Positions 7,264 to 14,179 of a DNA stretch of 14,389 nucleotides are shown piece after piece. Each line of letters begins with the position of its first letter. Positions within the stretch are counted from its first letter, which is position 1. Source of the DNA: Geobacter sp. UBA1603 (GTDB taxonomy: Bacteria > Desulfobacterota > Desulfuromonadia > Geobacterales > Pseudopelobacteraceae); NCBI GenBank assembly GCA_002322035.1, contig DCNF01000104.1:460-14848 (forward strand), given 5' to 3'. A model generated the notes under the pieces. That model did not search any database. It saw only the letters and a program-made list of their open reading frames with translations, and was not told the DNA's origin. A program made the translations under genes and the position numbers.

Positions 7264-7884
7264 TCAGGGATTATCTCCTGTTGTCTCCTTGTACCATTTC
7301 GGATGGTGGTGTCTGGCCCATGAACGGGTCACACGGCCCCAGAGCATGGCTTCCAGCGTGCCCGGGTTACCGATGGTGGCCAGGTAGACATGTACCACTA
7401 CAAACATGATCGAGCCGACGAACATAAGGCCATGCAGCATCAGCGATATCTGTACGATCCAGCGAGGGAATGACTCGGGGAACCAGATGAAGATGCCGGT
7501 GATGCCGAGTACTGCCGTCGCTGCTCCGATGAAGATGGCAAACATCTTCTGGCCCGGATTGAATTTGCCGACGTTCAGGTGAACTTCATCGGTGCTGAGA
7601 TACCCCCCACGCAGGCGAATCCATTCCTGGTCGTCCTGGTCGAATTCAGTCACTTTTTCGCGATTGTGGAGGAACAGAATCAGTGAGCTAAAGAAAAACA
7701 TGACCCCGGCGATCTTATGCACCAGAATGGCATTGCTGCCACCGCCGAAAAGGCTAAAGTATCCATTGAATAACCGCGAGTAAAGTCCCAGTCCTGATAG
7801 CATCAATGAAAAAAACGTGACGGTTACGAACCAGTGCAGGACACGCTCTTTGGTTGAAAACCGGTCGATATACTTACTGATCAT
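7264..7884 (-). CDS. fdnI: Formate dehydrogenase, cytochrome b556 (gamma) subunit
   Basis: A 206-residue inner-membrane di-haem cytochrome b that takes electrons from FdnH and reduces quinone. Four hydrophobic helices are visible at about 17-36, 52-73, 113-135 and 143-169. Histidines His17, His57, His151 and His165 fall in or beside these helices in the arrangement used for the two b haems of E. coli FdnI. The start at 7884 is chosen because AGGAGG (complement of 7891-7896) lies six bases upstream and the protein then begins MISKYIDRFSTKERVLHWF, as the family does; the frame is open further upstream but that part has no homology. It overlaps the end of fdnH by 11 bases. The gene closes the fdnGHI operon and is followed by a hairpin terminator. 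Confidence 0.94.
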   Translation of the reverse strand: MISKYIDRFSTKERVLHWFVTVTFFSLMLSGLGLYSRLFNGYFSLFGGGSNAILVHKIAGVMFFFSSLILFLHNREKVTEFDQDDQEWIRLRGGYLSTDEVHLNVGKFNPGQKMFAIFIGAATAVLGITGIFIWFPESFPRWIVQISLMLHGLMFVGSIMFVVVHVYLATIGNPGTLEAMLWGRVTRSWARHHHPKWYKETTGDNP

Positions 7885-8662
7885 GTCGTACCTCCTCGTC
7901 ATGCTCTTCGATCTTCTTCGGCCCGATCGTAACGTAATGCAAGAGCATTGCACCGATACTGCCCCAGAAGCCGAGGATGCCGAGCGGTTTGATCACATCT
8001 TTCCAGAGGAAGATCGACATGGGAATGTGCGGATTGGCTGGCAGTCCGTACTGTTCGGGCGGACCTTCCAGGGCATAGACCACACCGAGGCCGTTTAAGT
8101 CGCCTTCGCCGTACAGCGTCTTCTTGGCGGCCTTGGCTCCGGCGATCAGCTGGCTGCGGTTGCCGTATTTGAGCGTCTCCGTCGGGCAGGCCTTGGCGCA
8201 GGCCGGGGTGATGCCGCCGCCGATGCGGTCGATACAGAGGTGGCATTTGCTGACCTTGCTGTCGGCATCATAGCGCGGGATGTTGAAGGGACAGGCCGAG
8301 ACGCAGTATTTGCAGGAGATGCATTTCTCCTTGTTGAAGGCCACAACGCCGTCTTTCGTGCGGTAGAGCGCTCCAGGGGAAGGGCAGACCTTCATGCAGC
8401 CGGCATCTCCGCAGTGCATGCAGCGTTCGTTGACGAACTGCCAGGTAACTTCACCGGAGGTCTCTTTTTCGACGAACTTGATCCGGTTGTAAAGGGCCGG
8501 CGTCAGGTCACGGGGGTTTTCGAAGGTCCCCTGGTTTGTGGTTTTGTCTGCGTCAAGCTTGTTCCACTGCTTGCAGGCAACCTGGCAGGACCGGCAGCCG
8601 ATGCAGCGGGCCGTATCGACGAGAAAGCCCTTGCGGGTGGCTTGGTTGAGTGTGTCGGCCAT
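7874..8662 (-). CDS. fdnH: Formate dehydrogenase, iron-sulfur (beta) subunit
   Basis: A 262-residue electron-transfer subunit carrying four [4Fe-4S] clusters between FdnG and the cytochrome. All sixteen ligands are visible: Cys20/23/26/30, Cys81/84/89/93, Cys114/117/120/124 and Cys140/143/155/159. A single C-terminal transmembrane helix lies at about 225-247, anchoring the protein with the cluster domain in the periplasm. It has no signal peptide, which agrees with export alongside the Tat-targeted FdnG. The ATG lies three bases after the fdnG stop, with AAAGGGG (complement of 8669-8675) as ribosome-binding site, and the 3' end overlaps fdnI. It is somewhat shorter than the E. coli protein. 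Confidence 0.96.
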   Translation of the reverse strand: MADTLNQATRKGFLVDTARCIGCRSCQVACKQWNKLDADKTTNQGTFENPRDLTPALYNRIKFVEKETSGEVTWQFVNERCMHCGDAGCMKVCPSPGALYRTKDGVVAFNKEKCISCKYCVSACPFNIPRYDADSKVSKCHLCIDRIGGGITPACAKACPTETLKYGNRSQLIAGAKAAKKTLYGEGDLNGLGVVYALEGPPEQYGLPANPHIPMSIFLWKDVIKPLGILGFWGSIGAMLLHYVTIGPKKIEEHDEEVRHDQ

Positions 8663-8665
8663 GGC

Positions 8666-11600
8666 TTACCCCTTTCTCGTGATCCCGACCATGAAGGCCT
8701 TGGTCTCGGGGATCATCGTGTTGGCGTCGCCCGCGGTTGGGGTCAGCAGGTTGGCGGCGTCGCCCACGCCGGGGGTGTGCCAGCCGAAGCACCAGGGCAG
8801 GCCGATCTCATGGACCATTCTGTCACCAATTTTGAACGGCTTGATACGCGGGGTAACCATGGCAACCGCCTCGATGCTTCCGCGGGCCGAGGATACGGTT
8901 ACCGTGTCGCCGTTGCTGATGTTCTTCTCCTTGGCCAGTTCGACGCTGATCTCGCAGAACTGGCGCGGCTGAAGCTCCAGAAGCCAGGGGGTATTGCGGG
9001 TCATGACACCGGTCTGCCAGTGTTCGGTAACCCGGTAGGTGGTGGCAACATAGGGGAAACGCACATCACAGGTGGCGATTACGTCCTCCTTGACGTTGGC
9101 ATCCTTGAACTCCTTACTGGCCGGGTTGGTCATCTGTTTGGACATGAAGTTTTCCGGAACCGGACATTCCACCGGCTCATAATGCTCCGGGAACGGCCCG
9201 TCTTTCAGGCCGGGCCCGAAGATGGCGGCAACGCCGTCGGCCCGCATGATGAAAGGCTTGCGCCCCTCCTTCTCATCGGCCATTGGCGGCCAGGGCCCGT
9301 CCGGCACATCGCCGACCCAGGCGCCCAGGGCGCCGGTAGGCTGGACAGCGGCCGGATTCCAGTAAACCACCGCTTTTTTCATGTTGTACGGCTTGCCGGA
9401 CGGATCGCAGGAAGCGCGGTTGTAGATGATCCGACGGTTGACCGGCCAGGCCCAGCTCCACTCAGGGAAAAGTCCTAAGCCGGTCGGGTCTTTCTTGACC
9501 CGGCGAGCCATCATATTTCCTTTTTCATTGTAACTCTGGCAGTAGATCCAGTTGCCGCAGGATGTGGTCCCGTCGGCCTGCAGTTGTGCAAATCCACCGG
9601 CCAGTTCGCCTTTTTTGCCGAGTGGTTTTTTCTCCCAGGGTTGAAGCACCACTTTGGGTGGCGGCGCTCCCGGTTTCGGTTTTTCCTCAACCGTTTCCAG
9701 GAAGTACCCATTAATCTCCTTGGCCACGGCATGGACGTCGACGGCCTTGATGCTGCCGTCGGCCCGCTTGAAACCATAATTCCAGGTCAGGGCGGTCAAC
9801 TGCTCCGGCAGTGCGCCGCCGTCTTTGGCATACATGGTTTTCAGCTTCTGGAACAGCTCATGGATGATTTCGGCGTCCGGTTTGGACTGGCCGAGCGGCT
9901 TGACCGCTGCGTAGCGCCACTGGGCCCAGCGGCCCGAGTTGGAAAGGCTGCCTTCTTTTTCAAAGGATGCGGCCGCCGGCAGGAAGAATACCTCGGTCTT
10001 GACCTTGGCCGGATCCATGCCGGGGCCTTTCCAGAACGAGGCGGTTTCGTTGTCGAACAGGTTGGCTGTCACCATCCAGTCCAGCTTGGCAAGGGCGTTG
10101 CGCACCTTGTTTGAATTGGAGCCAGACATGGCCGGGTTTTGCCCCCAGGCGAAAAAGCCCTTGAACTTGCCTTTGATCATATTGTCGAAGATCATCAGCC
10201 AGGAGCCGTTCATTCCCGGATCCAGCTTGGGGAGCAGGGAGTAGGCGAAATCGTTCTCTTTGGTTGCTTTGGCGCCATAGATCGCCTTCAGGTAGCTGAT
10301 CAGGTATTTGTTGCGGTTCTGCCACCAGTTGGCGCTCTGGGGGTCCTTTGATTTGGGGGTGTGCTTCTCGATGTAGGCCGCCGTGTCTTTCAGGTCGGCC
10401 GAGGGGACCGGCATATAACCGGGAAGAATGTGGAACAGCAGGCCATGGTCGGTGGAGCCCTGGACGTTTGACTCGCCGCGCAGGGCGTTGATACCGCCTC
10501 CGGCAACACCCATGTTGCCGAGCAGCAGCTGGATGATCGACATGGCCCGGATGTTCTGGGTGCCGACCGTATGCTGGGTCCAGCCCATGGCGTACAGTGA
10601 GGTTCCTGCTTTGTCCGGTTTTCCGGTGGAGGCATACAGCTTGTAAACCTCCAGCAGTTTTTCCTTGGGGGTGCCGGTGATTTTTGACACCAGTTCCGGA
10701 GTGTAGCGTGAGTAGTGCTTCTTCATCAGCTGGAAGACGCAGTTCGGGTCCTGCAGAGTCGGATCCTTCTTGACGCTCTCATCAGCATTTTTCTGAAACG
10801 ACCAGGCCTTGGCGTCGTAGCTGCGCTTCTTGGGGTCGTACCCGGAGAAGAGGCCTGCCAGTTCCCCCGGCATTTTGAACTCGCCGTTGACCAGATAGGC
10901 GGCGTTGGTGTAGTCCCGCACATACTGCTCGAAATGGAGCTTGTTCTGGATGATGTAGTTGATCATGCCGCCCAGGAAGGCGATGTCGGTGCCCGAGCGC
11001 AACGGCGCGTACAGGTCAGACTTGGCCGCACTGCGGGTAAAGCGGGGATCAACGGTGATGATTTTTGCTCCGGCATCTTTCGCCTTCATGATCCAGCGGA
11101 AGGATACCGGGTGGTTCTCGGCGGGGTTGGCCCCCATGATCAGGATTACGTTTGAATTTTTGAAATCAATCCAGTGGTTCGTCATTGCACCGCGTCCGAA
11201 CGACTCTGCCAGAGCCGCAACTGTTGCGCTGTGTCAAATGCGGGCCTGATGTTCAATATACACCAGGCCTAACCCCCTCAGGAATTTTTGGTACAGGTAA
11301 CACTCTTCGTTGTCCAGGGCGGCACTGCCGACAGAAGCCATACCCATGGTACGGTTGACCACGGCTTCGATCTCTTTTTCCACCTCGGCCGAGCCGACCT
11401 TCTCCTTGACCTTGATCTTGCTGGTGGCCACAAATGAGTCGTCGCGGGTTTTCTTGACCTTCTTGGCGATCTCGTCCAGCGCCCACTCCCAGGTGACCTC
11501 CTGCCATTCACTGGCACCGGCGGCGCGGTACATCGGTTTGGTGACGCGGGCCTTGTTGTCGCGCAGCTGGTAGACCGAAGAACCTTTGGGACAGAGGGAG

Positions 11601-11839
11601 CCTTCGTTGATCGGGTGGTCGGGATCACCTTCCACGTTGATGATGGCGCCCCCCTGGGTGTGTACGATCATGCCGCAGCCGACCGAACAGTAGGGGCAGA
11701 TGGTGGTTGTTTCCTTGGCGTGCTGAATGGCGAGTCCCTCGGCCTTGGCTTCCAGCGGTGAAAGCTCCAGGCCGAGCGTGGCTGCAATGCCTCCGCCCGA
11801 CAGCTTCAGGAAATCGCGTCGTGATACTGAAAATGCCAT
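8666..11839 (-). CDS. fdnG: Formate dehydrogenase, catalytic (alpha) subunit, selenocysteine-containing
   Basis: A periplasmic Mo/W-bisMGD enzyme that oxidises formate to CO2. One 1057-residue protein spans an in-frame TGA read as selenocysteine 202 (11234-11236). The sequence around it, QARI-Sec-HSATVA...GRGAMTNHW, matches the active site of E. coli FdnG (Sec196). A Tat signal opens the protein (SRRDFLK at residues 6-12 and a hydrophobic stretch). The [4Fe-4S] ligands are Cys48, Cys51, Cys55 and Cys83. The frame is uninterrupted on both sides of the TGA. The C-terminal ~125 residues form the dinucleotide-binding domain (RVTEHWQTGVMTRNTPWL, GDTVTVSSARG). The start at 11839 has GGAGG (complement of 11844-11848) close upstream and puts the Tat motif at the N-terminus. 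It heads fdnGHI. Gene callers that treat TGA as stop would split it in two. Confidence 0.96.
11199..11233 (-). promoter_or_regulatory. Probable bacterial SECIS element of fdnG
   Basis: Immediately after the UGA codon the RNA can fold with AAC/GUU in the lower stem, UGC/GCA in the upper stem, and a GGCUCUG loop at bases +18 to +24 from the UGA. In E. coli fdhF the SelB-binding loop AGGUCU(G) occupies the same positions, so U, C and U at +21 to +23 are shared. The stem is short and imperfect, so the exact fold is uncertain although the location is as expected. Confidence 0.5.
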
Positions 11840-11843
11840 GCGT

Positions 11844-11849
11844 CCTCCC
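11844..11849 (-). promoter_or_regulatory. Ribosome-binding site of fdnG
   Basis: GGGAGG on the minus strand lies four bases before ATG 11839. It selects this start over an in-frame ATG at 11902, which would put 21 non-conserved residues before the Tat motif. Confidence 0.75.
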
Positions 11850-11893
11850 TTCCGTGTGTAATGGTTTGCGATCGTTTCCGATGCCAACCATCC

Positions 11894-11906
11894 CCTTTTC
11901 AAAAGG
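11894..11906. repeat. 13-bp perfect palindrome in the fdnG leader
   Basis: CCTTTT-C-AAAAGG is symmetrical over 6+6 bases with one central base. It lies about 55 bases upstream of the fdnG start and downstream of the predicted promoter. It could be an operator or a small leader hairpin. Confidence 0.4.
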
Positions 11907-11994
11907 AGGGCAGTGCCGTTTCCCGCACTACCCGCAGGCCGCCGGCCGTAGAAATGAAATTTCCGTAGGTACCGGCTGGCTCGGAGATGGACAC

Positions 11995-12028
11995 TGTTAT
12001 CTATATAACAATGTTTATGTAATTACAA
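11995..12028 (-). promoter_or_regulatory. Predicted fdnGHI promoter with overlapping palindrome
   Basis: On the minus strand TTGTAA (12028-12023) and TATAGA (12005-12000) are separated by 17 bases, a reasonable sigma-70-type promoter in an AT-rich island about 160 bases before fdnG. The -10 lies inside the inverted repeat TGTTAT-CTAT-ATAACA (11995-12010). The GTTAT/ATAAC arms recall molybdate-responsive ModE-type boxes, but the spacer is not that of the E. coli site, so the regulator is not identified. Confidence 0.45.
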
Positions 12029-12068
12029 GCGGTGAAATGGCCCGTGTAGTGATGTTTGTGGCCTGGTT

Positions 12069-13460
12069 CTAAACAAAATGTTGCTTATCTGAAACTGGCG
12101 AGACGGCATTATATTCTTCCGGGGTATTCAGATTGGTAAATGATTCTGCCGCACCCGGATGCTGTTCAAGCACATCCCAGGGGACCAACAGGGTGTTTGA
12201 AAAGCGCGGGTAAAGGTCAAATATTCTCTTTGCACCGGCATGGATGGCTGACTCGATAATCGGCAGACAACTGCGTGAATAAACGGCATGGAGCGGTTCA
12301 AGGCCGGTAGGGCCGTTGGGCACGACGGCATCATGGGTTTCGGCGCGGGAGCAAAGGTCCCTGATCAGAGGTTCTGATAAAAACGGCATATCGCAGGCAA
12401 CGATGAAAACCCTTTCGGTGGGGCTGGCGCACAGGGCAGCGTGAATCCCGGCCAGCGAGCCGGTGTCCTGGTAGCGGTCAGGGGTTGTAGGGCAGGGAAG
12501 AAAACGATACGTTTCGGGGGTGTTGGTTACCAGGATGATCCGCTCGAACAGATGCGCCATTTTCCCGAAGACCAGTTCGATCAGGCGTTTGCCGCCGGCG
12601 TCAAGCAGCGCTTTGTTGCGCCCCATCCTTGTGGAAAGCCCGCCGGCCAGAATGACCCCGGTGATGCCGTCAATTTTCGATGACGTGTGATAGTGTGCGA
12701 TCATCTCGGGGTGGCTGTAGACTGAAAAACGGTTGTTACGGACATATCCGGCCAGGCAGATTCCGGCCGAATCGCAGAGCGCGACGGCCATGTTGGTGGG
12801 GGAGGTGCGAGAGGCGATAAGCCGTATCCCGAGTAGTGACGCTTTGGCAACCATTTCGGTTGAAACCCGCCCGGAAGTAACCATTTCTGTCCCGGTAAGA
12901 TCAATCCCTTTCAGGAGGGCTTCTCCGGCAATGCGGTCAAGTGTGTTGTGGCGTCCCAAATCTTCCGCATAAAGCAGGAGTTCGCCGTTTTTACCGACTG
13001 CAGCGGAATGGATGCCGCCATGGGCCTGATACTGCTCTGCCCGTCGGGCGAGGCTATCCATCAAAGAAAAGATAGATCCGGGCGATACCGGCGCTGACCC
13101 GGAATGCTGGTCGGGGCATACCCCCGGTATGTTGAAGCTAATGCCGGTTCCGCAGCCGGACGTCAGCACCGGCTTCAGCCGTTCGGGCAGCTCGCCGCGG
13201 ATTCTGACGTTGGCGGTGCCGAACTCTTCGCAGACACTCAGCATCAGAAAATCATCGGCCTGGTTGACAAATCCCTGTAGACGGAGAAACCCGGCAACGA
13301 GCAGGTGCAGCTGGTGGGGGGAAGCGATCAGGGTCGCCAGTTCCCGGCCATTGACAATCAGCTGCAGGGGAAACTCCTGCACCAGGGAGCCGGTGCGTGC
13401 AGTGAGTGCTTCGTTTTTGTAATCAAATATTATCCGTGTTTCGGAGGGGCGTGAGGCCAT
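12069..13460 (-). CDS. Fused FdhD (formate dehydrogenase sulfurtransferase) and MobA (molybdopterin guanylyltransferase)
   Basis: A 463-residue two-domain cytoplasmic protein. Residues about 1-255 are FdhD: TSGCGTGISFN around Cys103, YAEDLGRHNTLDRIAG (164-179) and TSGRVSTEMVAKA (195-207). FdhD passes sulfur from a cysteine desulfurase to bisMGD so the formate dehydrogenase becomes active. Residues about 265-455 are MobA: nucleotide-binding LAGGLSTRMGRNKAL (271-285), DTGSLAGIHAAL (332-343), CDMPF (356-360), GLEPLHAVY (387-395) and TNLNTPEEY (442-450). MobA joins GMP to molybdopterin. One frame crosses both domains without interruption. E. coli FdhD has a C-x-x-C loop; here only the first Cys is present. 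A promoter and AGAAGGA site (13471-13477) lie upstream. It is 229 bases before fdnG in the same direction, which fits a role in maturing that enzyme. Confidence 0.93.
   Translation of the reverse strand: MASRPSETRIIFDYKNEALTARTGSLVQEFPLQLIVNGRELATLIASPHQLHLLVAGFLRLQGFVNQADDFLMLSVCEEFGTANVRIRGELPERLKPVLTSGCGTGISFNIPGVCPDQHSGSAPVSPGSIFSLMDSLARRAEQYQAHGGIHSAAVGKNGELLLYAEDLGRHNTLDRIAGEALLKGIDLTGTEMVTSGRVSTEMVAKASLLGIRLIASRTSPTNMAVALCDSAGICLAGYVRNNRFSVYSHPEMIAHYHTSSKIDGITGVILAGGLSTRMGRNKALLDAGGKRLIELVFGKMAHLFERIILVTNTPETYRFLPCPTTPDRYQDTGSLAGIHAALCASPTERVFIVACDMPFLSEPLIRDLCSRAETHDAVVPNGPTGLEPLHAVYSRSCLPIIESAIHAGAKRIFDLYPRFSNTLLVPWDVLEQHPGAAESFTNLNTPEEYNAVSPVSDKQHFV
13438..13450. repeat. 13-bp direct repeat, copy 1 (inside fdhD)
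   Basis: GTTTCGGAGGGGC occurs here and again at 13544-13556, 106 bases away. On the minus strand this copy encodes the PSET of MASRPSETR at the fdhD N-terminus. Confidence 0.8.
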
Positions 13461-13484
13461 GCCGTCAACATCCTTCTGGCAGGA

Positions 13485-13530
13485 GTATGATACGTGAGTG
13501 GATCATACGATGATGGCGTGCTGACGGCAA
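13485..13530 (-). promoter_or_regulatory. Predicted fdhD-mobA promoter with inverted repeat
   Basis: On the minus strand TTGCCG (13530-13525), 17 bases, then TATGAT (13507-13502) fits a sigma-70-type promoter whose start would lie about 35 bases before the ATG. A perfect 7-bp inverted repeat, GTATGAT-N10-ATCATAC (13485-13508), covers the -10 and the start region and could be an operator. This is read from consensus only. Confidence 0.45.
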
Positions 13531-13539
13531 ACAGAAATT

Positions 13540-13872
13540 TCAGGTTTCGGAGGGGCAGAGTATAAAGTGTGAGCCGGAACGCTCCCAGGGAGGAGATAGC
13601 CTCTGCACTCCGCAGAAGCATGGGCAGGAAATATGCAAAATATTGGCGACTATGTGGGCCTGATAATTGAGGAAACTTTCATTGATCCAGTGTTCTTCGG
13701 CACTTTCCTGGGCGATCGCTTCATTGCCGCAACGGGGGCAGCAGGTTGCTGAACCGGGTGTGTGGATGATATGCATATCGATGCGCTTTTCACCTGCCGA
13801 CAGGCGAACATCGTTGACGCGCCAGGATGGCGGAAGGCCGAGCGTGGCTGAAAGCAGATTGGCGTGATTCAT
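13540..13872 (-). pseudogene. ISL3-family transposase N-terminal zinc-ribbon fragment
   Basis: A 110-residue ORF resembling the N-terminal zinc-binding domain (zf-ISL3) of ISL3-family transposases: LLSATLGLPPSWRVNDVRLSAG at the start, CCPRCG (Cys44/45/48) and CPCFCG (Cys83/85/87) as metal sites, and PPWERSGSHF near the end. Full transposases continue for several hundred residues with helix-turn-helix and DDE domains; here a stop follows at residue 110 and I see no continuation in other frames before fdhD. I therefore call it a remnant. A stand-alone zinc-ribbon protein cannot be excluded, because the frame is intact and starts with ATG. The ribosome-binding site is poor. No IS terminal repeats were recognised on either side. 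Confidence 0.65.
13544..13556. repeat. 13-bp direct repeat, copy 2 (end of ISL3-like ORF)
   Basis: This is identical to 13438-13450. On the minus strand it encodes the final PSET before the stop of the ISL3-like ORF, in the same codon phase as the fdhD copy. Confidence 0.8.
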
Positions 13873-14121
13873 TGCTGCAGCCCCAGTGCTGCTGAAAATG
13901 GCGGGCGGTTGCGGATGGATTGCGTGGATAGTAACATTTTTCGTGCCAAATCGTTTGTTGCTGCAACATGCCGTATTTGTTTGATTGTGCTGTGATGCCT
14001 GGGAAAGCCGTGCTGTTAATTAAATTGTCATGCAGCTGGTAGATGCCTGTAATTTACTGAAATACGGTGCTTTTGTTGTGTAAGAAATACACCACCTCTG
14101 TCAAAAACATCGCAAGGGTGT
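13873..14121. other. Gene-free stretch with two palindromes
   Basis: No convincing ORF is present. It holds a perfect palindrome TGTTGC-T-GCAACA (13956-13968) and an inverted repeat GTTGTGTA-N5-TACACCAC (14075-14095, one mismatch). The second lies just downstream of a perfect -35 hexamer TTGACA on the minus strand (14104-14099), but the base stretch 16-18 bases on (TACACA) is a weak -10. It may be the leftover flank of the ISL3-like element plus regulatory sites. Confidence 0.5.
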
Positions 14122-14152
14122 AAAAAAAACGGGGACCTGTGAAGGCCCCCGT
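14122..14152 (-). terminator. Rho-independent terminator of lysC
   Basis: On the minus strand ACGGGGGCCT and AGGTCCCCGT pair over 10 bp (one G-T) around a TCAC loop, followed by eight T residues. It begins 28 bases after the aspartate kinase stop and should end that transcript cleanly. Confidence 0.92.
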
Positions 14153-14179
14153 ACGATGTTTCGTCACGAAAACCCGAAA

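Noticed and set aside
7885..7953. Upstream start for fdnI at 7953
   Set aside because: It would overlap fdnH by 80 bases; AGGAGG sits correctly for 7884, which also fits the family N-terminus.
8240..9478. 412-codon open frame on the + strand
   Set aside because: It is entirely antisense to fdnH and fdnG, whose cysteine and cofactor motifs are unmistakable; long antisense frames are expected in GC-rich coding DNA.
8666..11185. Treating the downstream part of fdnG as a separate gene starting at ATG 11185
   Set aside because: The conserved active-site sequence begins before this ATG and continues in phase through the UGA, so it is an internal Met (residue 219).
11840..11902. Upstream in-frame start for fdnG at 11902
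   Set aside because: It adds 21 residues before the Tat motif with no family match, and a better ribosome-binding site precedes 11839.
11707..12072. 121-codon + strand frame over the fdnG leader
   Set aside because: It is antisense to the fdnG N-terminus, has no recognisable motif, and crosses the regulatory gap.
13933..13948. Possible sigma-54 promoter on the minus strand
   Set aside because: TGGCAC is a perfect -24, but the -12 element reads ATGTT and lacks the essential GC.
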